Below, in pieces: positions 1-12,369 of a stretch of DNA of 64,000 nt. The notes under the pieces were generated by a model, which was not told the DNA's origin, did no database searches, and saw only the letters and a program-made list of their open reading frames with translations. The DNA comes from Cladobotryum mycophilum (lineage: Eukaryota > Ascomycota > Sordariomycetes > Hypocreales > Hypocreaceae): NCBI GenBank assembly GCA_036429605.1, contig CM071590.1, positions 4,154,001 through 4,218,000 of the forward strand, given 5' to 3'. Position numbers and translations under genes: made by a program. Every line of letters begins with the position of its first letter. The first letter of the stretch is position 1.

Positions 1-996
1 TCTCAAAGTGACGCTGGAGACTACCAGGTGCTTGGCTTGTGCCGGGCAAGGAACCATCTGGTGGCGTGGGGGAGGTCGGCAGTTGGGTAGTGGAGGTGGC
101 TGGAAGATGCCCGTATAAGCACCGTAGGCCCACCGGGAGTCATCAATGAAGAAGGCTCTCTTCTGCTGCTTGGCTATTCCATAAAGCATCCACATATTCA
201 TAATCGCAGGCCCAAGTCCAGCATCCGGACTCTCGAGAACATAAGTCAAGGAGGTTTTGCAAACAGGCAAACCAGCCATAGATTCCCAATTCAGGCCAAC
301 AAAGTTGCCCGTCTTCTTAGCAGGATTCGCCTTGCCAACCGTCGGCAGCAAGCCTGCCTTTTCTGCTTCATCGACATCGACAAAATAGGGATCCGAAGCG
401 TCGTGATTCATTTTATCCGAATCTGACAAGGGTCCCTTGCCATGAAGCTCCCTTGCATGAGCAGAGACCTCGCGACACCGACTGCCCATCCCTTCGTATT
501 CCGCAATGGACAGAGGAAAGTCGCGATCATGGGGAATGGCAATGGTCCATTTTGACTTGGTATGACCGTGACTGGCCACTATCGGTGTAGGAAAATCAGG
601 TATGGCGTCCTGCCCAACCATTTCGAATCCATCGTCATTTGCGAACTGTGGCCATATAGCTATGATGGAGTCACGGTTCCGAAACACGTATCCCAGCAAA
701 TAAGACGTCAAAAGAAGGGCGGTTAGATACACTAGATAACGCAAGACTCGACTTGGTCGAGATGCTATTATTCGAGTTGGTGATTTCTTTGGCCTGGGTA
801 ATAGAGCTGGGAGACTCGGCGACGGCGGTGGGGAGAAGAAGAGGTGGTTGAAGTTGAATCGGGAAGACGTTGACGAGAGCGGTCCGGCGTAGCGCTCGTG
901 ATTGTTGTATGACGCCGCCCGTCGAAGGTTGATTCTTGGAGGCGCGACTATAACCTTGGCATGGGCCGAGTGAGAGAGATCCAACGGAGGAGGCAT
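1..996 (-). CDS. Type II membrane glycosyltransferase-like protein, 3' end cut off by window edge
   Basis: The reading frame opens at the ATG at 996 and runs without stop or intron to base 1, giving 332 residues of an incomplete protein. The first 80 residues are Pro/Ser/Arg-rich, then one hydrophobic segment (about residues 85-105, YLVYLTALLLTSYLLGYVF) is followed by a long hydrophilic part. This is the layout of a Golgi type II membrane protein with a lumenal catalytic domain. Near residues 255-305 it reads GLGPAIMNMWMLYGIAKQ, then FFIDDSRWAYGAYTGIFQPP, a pattern resembling the start of the alpha-1,6-fucosyltransferase (FUT8/NodZ) fold, where a similar stretch precedes the GDP-fucose site. 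The family assignment is inference from that resemblance only; the catalytic half lies outside the window. The first in-frame ATG was taken as the start; the region upstream has no coding look. Confidence 0.7.
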   Translation of the reverse strand, partial: MPPPLDLSHSAHAKVIVAPPRINLRRAASYNNHERYAGPLSSTSSRFNFNHLFFSPPPSPSLPALLPRPKKSPTRIIASRPSRVLRYLVYLTALLLTSYLLGYVFRNRDSIIAIWPQFANDDGFEMVGQDAIPDFPTPIVASHGHTKSKWTIAIPHDRDFPLSIAEYEGMGSRCREVSAHARELHGKGPLSDSDKMNHDASDPYFVDVDEAEKAGLLPTVGKANPAKKTGNFVGLNWESMAGLPVCKTSLTYVLESPDAGLGPAIMNMWMLYGIAKQQKRAFFIDDSRWAYGAYTGIFQPPPLPNCRPPPRHQMVPCPAQAKHLVVSSVTLR

Positions 997-2799
997 CTTG
1001 TCGTCCGTATGCCGGCAGGGAGAGGAGAAGCTAGTAACACTAAGATGAAGTCGATGTGAAAAAATGGAAGAATAGTTGGACTCCGGTAAAGTAAAAGCAA
1101 TAAATGGTAAACTAATAAAAAGTGGTATCACAAAAAAGGATTGTATCTAGCGTCTAGAGACGATTTGGGTATGTATAAGAGCAAAGAAAAACCGAAATTG
1201 GGTACGAAATGAAACTGGCAACAGTTGGACCAAGATTGGGTAAGGCTCCAATAAGAAGAAAAATAGAGAAGTTGGAGGAGGTCAAAGATGCCCGGAATGA
1301 ACCAAGACCTTTCCCCGCGACATCAGGCCAATAAGGCCTAGTACTAAATTGCAAAAAAGTTGATGTCGATCATCATGGACCACGGGTGTTGGATTGTCAA
1401 GTCTTAAGTCCCTGGGGTGTTTTGGTGTGTAGGATGGGGTCTTGGCTAATAAGGACGCGGCGATCCCTTTCGAGTGCCACCAGGGCGGTATTTGGAGTGA
1501 AAGGGGAAATGAGAGAGAGGGAGGGAGGGAGAGAGAAGTAAGAAAGAAAATGAAGAAGTTATGACGACGTCAACGTCGATCCGAATTCCGAACAACAACA
1601 ATATGGTTGTTTAAAAGGCTGAGATGGCAAGACGGGGGGGGACGTTAGACCTTTTGTATAAGGCAAGGAAAGGGTTCAAAGATGGGCGCACTCCGTTTCC
1701 CAACGTTTGGTCTGCCGGCTCCCATTTCAAGACGGGACGTCGATTGGAGCGTTTGTTGGGACCCTTGAGGAGAGGGGGGACGACTTGGGGCCTGGTCTGC
1801 AGGATATTACAAGTATGTATGTACTATGCTTGTACGGACAAGTACTTGCAAAAGACGCTCACGTTGTGTGTGCAGGGTTTTGGGACACGATCTTATGGGT
1901 GGGGGTTTTGAATCTCTCATGCCTTGATCCTGGTCAAGGAGAAAAAGGCAAAAAGTTCTCGTCTCTCCCAAGGCGGCAGGTGAAGAAGCCACAAGAGGGA
2001 GGAAGAAAAGAAAAAATCAGGAACCTCGGGCTAATAATAAAGGATTCAAAGCGGAGAGACAGAGCATAAACCCTGATGCATCAGAGTGAGAAGCAAAAGA
2101 GAGAAAAAATGATGGGGTGATGTGCACCATGACCATCTACACATTGTGCTGCCCATCTTGACTCAGTCCTCATAGGCTGCTACGTCACACATGTCAGAAG
2201 AAAGGGTAAAGAAAAGGAAGGGGTGACCCATAGCCAAGGGAAGGGCATCACGCGAGTCGTTGTCGCTCTTTTCTCTTCTCTTTTTTTCTTCTTCTTCTCT
2301 TGTTGCTCTGTGCGTTGCGTTGCGTGCGAGTGTGTGTGCCCGCAAAAGCGCTTAGCAAAAAGAAAGCAATTTAAAAAAGGCGATGGGAGGGGAAAAAAAG
2401 AAAAGGAAATGGTGATAGTCGCCCAGAAGCGAAGTCAGCAGGACAAAGCAACAACCCCATTGTCGTCATTTGCTACCAGGTTCCGGGGTCCTAAAGGGCC
2501 GCTCACTTGAAACGGGTGACATTTGAAAATGGATACCAGTACCTCAAGTACTGCTTCCGCTCCAACTTCATACGAAAGATACATGCAAGCAAGTTCCTCA
2601 TCAACCCCTCTCCATACCATGGTGTATCCCCCGCTACCGGGTCGTTTCAGAACTTTGCAAGGCCCCTGAATTCACTGGCTCCCACTGCTCGGGACCTTTA
2701 CCCGAATCGACCTTAGCCTATTCTCGCACCACACGAAACCTCGAGAAATCGCCAATGAGGTAAATTCTGCATCTCTGCCGTTTTGGTAGTTTCTTTTGG

Positions 2800-2839
2800 T
2801 TTTGTTTTGTTTTGTTTTGTTTTGTTTTGTTTTATTTTG
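2800..2839. repeat. (TTTTG)n microsatellite
   Basis: About seven consecutive TTTTG units, the last imperfect, seen directly in the sequence between genes. Confidence 0.9.
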
Positions 2840-3969
2840 TTTGCTTCTCTCGAATGCAAAGACTGTGTTCCCCCCTTGATCACAAGCTCGTGCCGCTTAG
2901 CTTGCCATGACGGCGTTTTAGCAAGCGCCCTTCTCTTTTTCTTCTTCTTCTTCCTCACCTGCATAATGACTATTGAATTCATACATCATTAGATAGATAG
3001 ATACGTAGATATACGAATAGTAGTAACTGGGTAGGCCGGTGATTTGATTTATCACGGTCAAGACGAGCAACGTCTCCAAAGTGGCCCGTACAGACTTTTC
3101 CATCTTCCCATGTTCATTTAGGTTAGTAGTGATCTAATTACAAGCCCAATGCCTACTTCGTACTCCGTACGGACAAGGGACTTGTGATTTGTGGCACCTT
3201 GGTACTTTAGTAGCCCAGTAATCATGGACATTGCCTTGTTTGGTAACATCCAGCCAACGTTTTAATTTATCTGCTACCATCTCCAACCTCATCCGTTGAA
3301 GAGTCCAATCAAAATCTCTTTCTGTAATCGGCAGTTTTAATAAAGGAATGCACACCGAGGTTAAAATAAACGATTTTTTAAGTCTCCGACTTTATCTAGT
3401 TGCAGCATTTCATACATCTGTGAGGGACTTTGGTAAATGCCCAACTCCATAGAACATTCGTCTCCCGCGTCTGTCCGCGACATAGGCTTCACATCCTTTA
3501 CTCGCATCATAAAATGCATCGTTCCGTTCATGGCCTGTCCTGTTACATCGCTACGTATGTGTCTCCCTCAAAGGCCGACCAGTCAACCTCATCAACACGC
3601 CAAAACGATATGAGAAATGCAGCCTCCCGTGACATTCCGACGCCATACTGTCGTCCCACTCTTCACATTCCTCACTCCGTGTCACAGCAGTCAACTAGCC
3701 ATAATAACAATAAGAAGGATAATAATAATAATGATAATATCATTGGCATTTTCTCATATCTTTGCGTCGCGCAATGATTTAAAAAAATCTCGCTAATACT
3801 TCGAAGCAACATGACACACTCATTCATCCTCTGCCCTTCTCATCATCTGTCTAATAGTACATATGAGAACAAAAGAACGCTGAAGACGTATGCATAGAAA
3901 ATGCAGACAATCTTGTCCATCTTCTAATATCGTATTCCGCTATGCCGCTTCGGCCGCTGTAAACATCAT

Positions 3970-4050
3970 GAGGAAGAAGAAGAAGAAAACAGATAGAAGG
4001 AAGAAGGAAGAAGAAAAACAAAGAAGAAGAAAAAGAAAACAAGAAACAAA
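3970..4050. repeat. GAA/GGAAGAA purine tract
   Basis: The + strand is almost pure A/G for about 80 bases, built from GAAGAA and GGAAGAA units, roughly 280 bp past the kinesin stop codon. Confidence 0.75.
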
Positions 4051-4325
4051 CAGACATAAATTACGCATATGGGGTATCCCCTCATCAGCAAAAAGCCATC
4101 CCAGCCCACAATCAGAAAGTAACTCGGGAACCTGCATCATGAATAAGATATGTACCCACTCTGGTCCCGTTGTCCCTTCGTAGAGCAAACAAAATGCGCA
4201 AAGAATTCGGGTATAACAGAAAAAACAATTCCCAGGCTGTCCCAATGCCTAAACTCCTTTGTCCCACAGTATTTTGGTTTTTTGCAAAAGCCAGTCTTTG
4301 TCACATCTATCCCTTCCCGACCGCG

Positions 4326-7180
4326 TTACATGCCATCGAGCCCGTCGATATGCATAACACCAATGGGTGATGGAATGTGCCGCAAGGGCGGAAGATCCTT
4401 TGGTGGTTCTCCCAAAGCGTCAAAAGAGGCCAGTCTCACGCTTCCCCTAATTCCTCTGATAATCTGGCCCGTCTCAACGCGATCTTGAATCATCTCTTCC
4501 AGCATCTTGTTCATCTCATCGACACTCTTAGTTCGTCGCTTAGACTTGCCAGAGGATGGACTCCAAGGCGTCGGTCCGGGCTCACCCTGGGGAGACTGGA
4601 GTGAGTGAGGGGATCTGGGCTCTACCGACGCGTCCGCATTGTCTCTTGAACGAGCAGCACTGCGCAATGCAGCCAGCATACGATCCTTGTCATCAAGTCG
4701 CGCGCGAAGGTCAGCAATCTCAGCATCCTTCTCTCTGAGCACCGCAGCCACACTATGATCTTCTCCCACCATAATACCCTTGGTAGGCCCTGAGAAGCCC
4801 ACTGATGTACGGGAAGAACTGGCACGCCTGGCTTGCACCAGTCGTTTCTCCAGGGTGGCGATATAACGGTTCTTGTCTACTAAATCAGCCTGCAGAGCTT
4901 GGTTCTGCGCGGCCATGGAAGCCATTCCATCACCAAATTCGCCCACACTCTCATCCTCGACATCGATACCGTCACTCTCGCCCGAAAGCCGTTGACCTGC
5001 GGCGCTTGAGCGTCGGCCAATGGTGGATGTCGATGCTATCGATGCCGTCCGCTCTAGTAAGGACTTGCCGCCGTACGAAGTTGCGACTGATGACCGAGCA
5101 GATCCAGGAATAGACAACTGCGAGTATCTCCCTAACGAACTGAGTGTTCCACTAGAATTTACGCCAATCGATTTGGAACTAAGAATAAGGCGGTTGAGGT
5201 GGTCGATTCTTTCTTTGAGGGCTGTCCTCGCCAATTGCATCTCTAACATTTGCTCCTCGTGTCGTTCGTGCGCCTCCTTTTCTCGAGCTCGTTCCTCCTC
5301 GACGAGTTCCTTCTCAGCATCGCCTTTCTTGTTGTTTTCAAGTTGTTGTCTCAATTCAAGAATCTCCATTCGATATCGCTCCAACAGCACCCTTGAGCCA
5401 CCATCACCACCAGCGCCAAGAGCTTCCTCTGCCTTCTTGGCATGACTGGTAATGCTGTTCTTTGCTCGCGATGCGAACTTGAGCGTGTTCAATGTTTCGT
5501 TGATGTGAGTAGTCGATGTTGCCTGGTTTCCCGAAGGGACTTGAATGGTACAGAGGATACTGACAAGAGAGTCGCCAGATAGAGCTCCCTGGAGGAGACG
5601 GGTGAGCTTACTGTCACGGTAAGGTAAATGTTTTCCTTCCTTATCGCCGCCTTTGTCTCTCCACTCGGATAGCTTTGCAATGACGGTTCCCAGGGTGAGC
5701 AGACTCTTGTTGATATGCGCACCCTCTTGTCTTCGCTCTTTAGTTTCGGCGGCCTTTTCCGAACCCGCAAGATCGATCAAGCTCAGTGTAGAGACGCGAA
5801 CACCTCCTGGGAGAATACCGGATCGCTTGTTGTCCGCGGGGCCACCCGTTCCACCTGCTATTCGCTCGCGACTTTCAACGACAATCTGAACAACGGCGTG
5901 ACTTCGCGAGCTTCGGGCGTTGAATTGGGTGCTGGCTACTCGTCGAGCTTGGTCACCTCGGGCAATAACTCGCAGAAGCTGGGTCGGACTCTGGACAATT
6001 TCCTCCTTCAAGGGCGTGGCATAAACACCTCGCTTGCTATCCTCCCGCAGCTTGATTTCCTCTTGCTGTCCATTGCTTCCAGCGCCATTTCCAGTAGACA
6101 TGCTCAACAAGTCGTGAATCTTTTCATTGTAGATTTCCAAATAGCTCACACGTAATAAGAATTCGCGGGATGGTGTTTCGCGGATATAGGAGAATATGTC
6201 GGTAATGGCCAATGGAATCACACCGGGTGATGAGGCTGTTCCTTGCATGGAGAATGTTTTACCAGTACCTGTCTGGCCATAGGCAAAAACTGTTCCATGA
6301 TATCCCTCCATTACTCTCCGTACCAATCGTTTGGCACTATGATCGTAAACGCGGGCATTGTTATCATTAGTCGTGAAAACGTTGTCTGATGCATTGGTCA
6401 GTGATGTGCCCAAAAGAATAGTTGTGGGCTGGTCCTACCATAAGAATGCTCTCCTCCTTCCTTTCCTCTATATGCGATGTGTGATTGTCGACCATCCACG
6501 ACCCAATCGCCTTCGTTGTTATCGGCGTTTGCATCTGGCCGTACGCGCACGCTTACGAGGACATTGCCCTTCGCGTCAGACCTGGATGAGCGCTTGTCAG
6601 ACATACTGCCACCTATAGCATCTGCAGGATCGTCGTATGTCGTCGCAGAAGTTGAATAGGAGTCCTGTGCAGAGGAGCTTCGACTGTGAGGCGGTGAAGA
6701 TATGCTGATTAAGCCGTCCGACATGCGCATGCTGTTGATAAATTTACCCTCGCCGCCTTCATTTAATAAACTTGGGGTAGAGGACGACGTGTAATTATTC
6801 GGAAGGCTCTCCCGGGACAACCTTGATCTCCGCGTTGATCGAGACCTGCCACCTGCCAATGGACTGGACGGCACGCTACTGTTTCGATTGTCGCCGCGGG
6901 GAGGTTGCGGGAATGATGCGATGCTAACAGTTTTTCGAAGTGACTTGGATGGTGCCACTCCGCTGTGGTGAGTTTTGAGTGGTGGCAGAGGATTACTCGA
7001 TGCAGGAGCGGCAATAATGGTTGAAGGCGCTCGAAGACCTATCCTAGGGGTATGAGCTGTCTTAGTCGGGCTTGGAAGGCCACCAATGCTCCTTCGAGGT
7101 TTTGTGCCAGGAACTGTTGGGGCGCCCATGTTGGGGGGTCCCATAGATTGGCGCGGCGGACGCGGTATCGTTGTCGCCAT
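4326..7180 (-). CDS. KIP2: Kinesin, Kip2/KipA (kinesin-7) type
   Basis: Plus-end-directed microtubule motor; in filamentous fungi the Kip2/KipA family sits at growing microtubule plus ends and helps orient polar growth. There are two exons: 6439-7180 and 4326-6385, with a 53-bp intron (GTAGGA...CATCAG, branch CTGAC), giving 933 residues. The N-terminal 200 residues are Pro/Ser/Arg-rich and probably disordered. The motor spans about 205-558: NVLVSVRVRP strand, P-loop GQTGTGKT (284-291), switch I NARSSRSH (403-410), switch II LIDLAGSEK (about 450). Coiled-coil heptads follow (about 580-640), then a Ser-rich part and another short coil before the C-terminus. The N-terminal extension before the motor and the overall length match Kip2 rather than conventional kinesin. 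Start chosen at the first ATG (MATTIPRPP), as in KipA proteins. Confidence 0.9.
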
Positions 7181-10100
7181 CTTATGAAATTGCCCAAAAA
7201 AAGGAGTGGTCGGTGAGAGAGGGTGCTTGTCAACTGTGCGATGGCGGCCTTTTGGTGCTGCTTTTACCCTCGAAAACCAAGGCCAGCCATCAACTGCATT
7301 TACTGCAGAGGATTAAGGATACGTGGAAATGATGCTGTATCGTCGGCGAGGGATTGGGACAAAGCGATTGAACCTCGATGTAAGTTTTTTCTCGGGCTTG
7401 CTAACATCAGTCAGTCAGTCATGTAAGCCAGGGAGGCAAGGGTTAGGTGCGTCATTCGCCACAGTATGAACGATTTGATCTTGCGATAGGGGCGAAGATC
7501 AATGAGGCAGCCAAAGAGGGGCCAGTACATACCAATCCAAAGGCAATCGTCTTAATGGGAAATGTTTCCAGACTTGCGATCGAGCAGGGGGACCACGGAC
7601 AGCGGGCGTTTGGGTCTGGACTCCCACGTAGAGGAGATTTCAACAGTGGAAAATGCGTCCGCCACGGGAGGGAAGAAAGACAGGACGATTCGGGGGGATC
7701 TCGTGTGGACGACGACTTGTCGATGAGTCCGGTGGGCACAACAACCAACGCACGTTGGTTAGTGGTTTGCTTTTTCTTTTCTTTTCGGACCTTGATTAAA
7801 TCACAAGCTGGGGCCGAAGGAACAGATGTCGATGTGGGTTTCAGCTGCCAGGACTGTGCAGAGTCCAAATTTGTGTCGAGTCGAGGGGGAAATCAAACGA
7901 GATTATGGTCGCGATCTTGTGTCGTGGCGCCCGGGGCCAGATCCAGGGTTATAGAGGAGCAAAAGAAGAGAGAACGGGAAGCGAGAGGTTCTAGGTCAAG
8001 GTCACGAACGGAAAAGAACAAGAGGAGAGAGAGAGCGCGCTGAGTATGGGTACATTTGCCGCAGGGCCGGGTGCCACTAACAAGGGCGATTGCAGGGCCC
8101 GGCTCGTGGTTTGTGAGAGGGAAGATTCAAGACAAGTCCCACAAAGCTTGGAGTGGCACACTGACGTCGAGTTATTGAGAAGAAGGACAGTGTAGGTAAC
8201 GAAGGGGAGATGTGAGGGAGGGGGAGAGAGAGGAGGCAGCACCCAAGACGTTGGGTATTTGCGATCCAAGCAAGTACGTAGGTAGGCAGGTACTCTCTAT
8301 AGGTCACTTTCTTCTTCCTTGGGAACAGGGCAAAAAAAAGCCCTTGGTTCAGGTTCAAGGGCCCTACGATGATATCAACGAGGGAAAGGGGAGAGCGAAT
8401 TGGGACCGGCAGGGTTTCGCTTTTTGGAGACAAGGATGATTACGGTAATTTACAGAGGATACATCCCGGGGTCAGCGGTATCACGAGTAACGACTGGTTG
8501 GCCAAGGGGATCTCCAGCTGGCAAATTGGGGTTGCGGGATCCATGGGATGCCTCCAGCGATTGGTTGCCCCTAGTGCAACTGTTTTTACGGCGTCATGGT
8601 TCACCCCTACATTTTATCCTCCCAGGGCTTGAAGGGGTCCTCCAGGGCTTCTGCTAAGCCGCTCAACCACTGCGCTGCTGAGGGACTGCTGGAGGGACTG
8701 CTGGGTGCTGCTAACTGCCCAGGTGCTGTACTACAGCGGTCCATCGAATGGCTGCATCCCGCCACTGGACCCGACTCTGACTGCACCCCGCTGTTTGCGG
8801 CCATACCAATCCATGTACTGCGTACTGCGCACTGCTGCAACTGCAGCGCACTGTTAGAGGTACATGCGTCTTTCTCCTCAAACTGCTCCGCCCACTTTCA
8901 CTTGCACTTGCGCTACGGGATGGGATGGTGATCACCCTCGCACCCTCTCACCCCACGTAACCCATCCAACCATTCATATCTCACCACACAGACCAGCATG
9001 CATGCTTTTTATTTTTTTATTGTCTCTTGACTGGGTTCATTTGTTTTTTTCCTGCACCTCCCATTTGCCCCCTTGAGCTCCATCGCGCATCTGCAACCCA
9101 AGTTTAATAAGATCCATTTCTCTGTGCAGGGAGATCCGCTCCGTCAATATTAAACTTGGCTTCTTCCCCCTCCCCTCTGCAAGATCTATTGCTTCATACA
9201 ACCTCCCTCCATACCATTTACCTGCCCGTCTATCCAACAGTGGAAGAATGCCATATCCTAGCAACATTCATCCACTAGGGCCAATATTGGACTGTCCTGA
9301 TCCTGAAGCAACGCCAAGCAAGGGGCGGTTTGCCAGAATCGGGTAAGCGAGAAATAGCCATGTCCGTCAAGGTTTGAAATTGAATTCAGAGGCTTCCAAC
9401 TTTCTCAGGAACCCTCCCGAAACTACGCCATTCGAGTGCAAGTTCCCTTGGTTCGTTGCCTTTTTAGACTCCCTCTAGTCCTTTGAAGGCGTCCATCAAA
9501 CTGCTGCCACCTCCCGCAAAACGGCGCCAGGATCGACAGTTGAGATGGGCAGGACGAGTACCAGCATGAGCAAGCAAGGGCAACATGGCTCGCTGCGTCC
9601 GAGGCACTCACTCAATGCCATCTAAAAGGGGATCCCGTTTTGGCAGCAGCCAATGTTTCCCGTTCGGAGTCTTCCCAATCAAACACGAGAGAGACCTGAG
9701 CTACACCTCGTCTGGCTACTCGGTGTGATTCCTCCAAGCCCTTTGGTTACATGGTGGGTGACTGTGCCACTATGAATTGGATGGTGGGTGGTGCTATAGC
9801 TATGGCAACCACATGTACACCATCGACAACGATCCCCCCCACGGAATACGATGTACCTTTGGCCAGCCAACACCACACAGACATGGCATGACATGGTGTG
9901 AGCAAAAAAACAATTATTTGGCTTGATGGCACAGACGTTTATGCAGGCACCGGCAGTCGGCCGAAATTTTCAGCCCAGGAAATCGGAATGGTGCACGTTC
10001 GCTGTGCGACATGCAGGAAGGCCTCTTTGTCCGCCTCTTGTCTGGTTGCATCTCATTATCCATTATACATCACAAACTGTCCATCTGGTTTTGCAACAAA

Positions 10101-11545
10101 GGCCATTGTTTTCCGTAAACCGATATGAGCTCATTAGCTCATTGCTCTTGGGTTACAGCGTGCCCATTCTCTCATCTGCCAAGCCATTAGGACGGACTCT
10201 CCAGACCCAAAAGTTTCACTCTTCCACAATCAAATGCGACAGCGCTCGGAGATGAGGAGTCTCATTTCTGGTATAAGGGCCAAATTACCCCGTAGTCTGT
10301 ACCTAGTTGTGCTAGACCAACACCAAAATGGCTGCCCGGCGACAAGGTGATATCATATGTGTTGCTGTGACTCCTAACAGGACGGAACCAGAGAAAACTT
10401 GATATCTAGCCGCTAACACCAAAGAAAAGGAAAAACTCTGCCCCGGTCATGTGTGGACTCGGAGGGGATCCGGGATCGCGTCACTACCCAGCCAAGATTG
10501 GTCTGTTGCCCTTGGGTCGACTGCTATCAAATGGTCAGCGAACATGACCAGTCACACTGCTTGTCCTGATATCAACTTTATCCCCCTCCCCTGTTCGCAA
10601 TTGTCGTGTGAATTATCGTTCCATGTTTATCCCTGCGTGCTTGACGCGTCAAATCTCACCGTCCCAGTCCAGAAACCTTGCCTGTGTATCCGTCGGCCAG
10701 CGTGTGATATGTGTTGCAGATATAATACAATGACGCACTTTTTTCGGAAGAAGAGCTGTTATTAATGGACGATGTGATTTGCGTGCCGCTCTCCCTCTCT
10801 GCCTTCGGAATAATAACTGCGATAACGGTTCGACTGCTGCTGTGTAACACGCTGTATCACACACAAATTGCGCCCGTTTTCCCACAGCAGCCGAGTCACG
10901 ACGGCACGAACCGCTGGTCAAAGCTGTCGCTCAGGTAATCATCTTCTTTTTTTCCCTTCCAGAGTTGCCGCGATCCCCGCGTGGGGATGCCGTCGAAGGA
11001 TTCTCACGATAGGCCGGGGGTGAATAGGATTCGTTGTTCGAGGCTCAATGGGTGGTTGGTATAGCCGGCCCAATGTTCTAGAAAGTGTCAGAAATGCCCA
11101 ACCTCGAAATTCAAGGTCATTCATTGCCATTTATCCGTCTGCTAAACGGCGGCTAGCAACGGGTTTGTATAAACGTAATCAATTGACTCCTAAAGAGGTA
11201 TTCAAGTAAGGCATCTACCTAGTATCTACTTATAATAGTGTTTTAGTAGGTAAGGAGATAAGGAAGTAGATTTTAGAATCATCGGTGTAAAGTCCTGCTG
11301 CTGCAGCCAATGCCAAATCAAGCATCGCACCTGCGTCAGTTGCTCACAAACCCGGCCAAATGCTTGACTCAAAAACAGGGGCTTATGTCAGCCTATCAGA
11401 CTGAGAAGGACCAAGTCGCCAAGAGACATTCGCATCCCCAAGCAATAAGCTTCTCTTCCCCATATCATCTCCATATGTCAGATTTTCAAACAAGTCATTT
11501 TCTTCCTCAAGTACCCTACTCGGCTGCTTCCAACCTCTCCCATCG
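7181..11545. other. Long intergenic region upstream of the kinesin
   Basis: 4.4 kb lies between the kinesin start and the 3' end of the methyltransferase gene. Open frames occur on both strands (for example 7447-8043 +) but they mirror each other, have basic low-complexity ends and match nothing I know. A 5'-UTR intron of the kinesin is possible here but I cannot place its ends. A short tandem of GAGGGACTGCTG occurs near 8680-8705. I see no RNA gene or mobile element. Confidence 0.5.
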
Positions 11546-12369
11546 TCATGTTTTTCTCACAACCAGGATGCTGAGCCGTGGGCTGTCCTGAATGGCACGC
11601 CAGCCTTCCTCATCGTCCTCCAGTCCCATTTCCCATCGCCAGTCCTCCCCGAGGAAGATGCATTTTCGCCATTCCAGCTTGCCGGTGAGGCCGCCAGCTC
11701 GTGCGGCTTCCTCGTATATGCTCCTCTTCAAGTGGTAGCAGAAGAAATCGACACCCTTGATATGCGGGGGTGCCCGGGGAGGCGGGTATGCAATGACATG
11801 CAACCTATGGCCCTGGCCATTTTCGAGTTCCTCCTCGTACTGGAACTTGACACCGGTTTTCCGTAGCGCTGGACGCTCACAAACTTCTCCTTGGGCTGAG
11901 ATATCATCGGTAGCATAAAGGCATATGCCAACAAAGGTTCCATCAGATGTAAGATTTGTTGCAATGGAGCGAAACATGCCTGTCAATTCCTCCAAATCCT
12001 TTGCATAATTAAGAAACCAAGCTCCGGTAGCAATGTCGAAGCCAGTCATGCCAGCGGGAACATAGGACTCAATTTTGGTACCATCACCCACCAAGAACCG
12101 AGCACGATCCGCAAAGGGCGTGGACGAGAGACGAGAGACGGCTCCCTTTACCATGGCAGGTGATATGTCCATACCTGTCAGAGATTCGGCCCCCAGGAAA
12201 GTAACAGGTTGGAGTAGTATCCGGTACCGCAGGCATAGTCGATGACAGTAGTACCCTCCACATCCAAGAAGGGTTGGACACTTCGACGAAAATTGAACTG
12301 CTCAAGACGGCTTTGGGGAATCATTTTGATAACTTCGTACTGCGATCCAATGGAATCATATTGTGTCAT
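11546..12369 (-). CDS. Class I SAM-dependent methyltransferase, one-base frameshift
   Basis: The product would be about 274 residues from the ATG at 12369 (context CAAAATGAC, MTQYDSIGSQYEV) to the stop at 11546. Motif I is clear (VIDYACGTGYYS), the SAM-binding loop of Rossmann-type methyltransferases, and the next acidic strand reads GMDIS. Between them the frame changes: the first frame ends in LLLSWGPNL-stop and the second begins just before GMDIS. One extra base in the G5 run (C5 on the + strand, about 12190-12194) would give continuous SWGAESLTGMDIS, so the gene looks intact apart from this indel. No plausible intron fits: the only GT...AG span is about 31 nt and gives the wrong frame. 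The substrate is unknown. The domain resembles small-molecule or ToxA-like fungal methyltransferases; no biosynthetic neighbours are present. Confidence 0.75.

Larger units (their letters stand above)
997..4325. other. Intergenic region, no gene seen
   Basis: This 3.3 kb stretch lies between the 5' end of the glycosyltransferase-like gene and the 3' end of the kinesin gene. All open frames are short, overlap on both strands and resemble no known family. It holds a TTTTG array near 2800, a GATA-like run near 2992-3012, a TACTCCGTA motif at 3161 and a purine-rich tract at about 3970-4050. Confidence 0.6.

Noticed and set aside
7447..8043. 198-codon open frame upstream of the kinesin
   Set aside because: An equally open frame lies on the other strand, the end is Arg/Glu low complexity, and no domain or conserved motif is visible.
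12178..12215. Intron explaining the methyltransferase frame change
   Set aside because: The only GT...AG span is about 31 nt and leaves the wrong frame; a single-base indel fits better.
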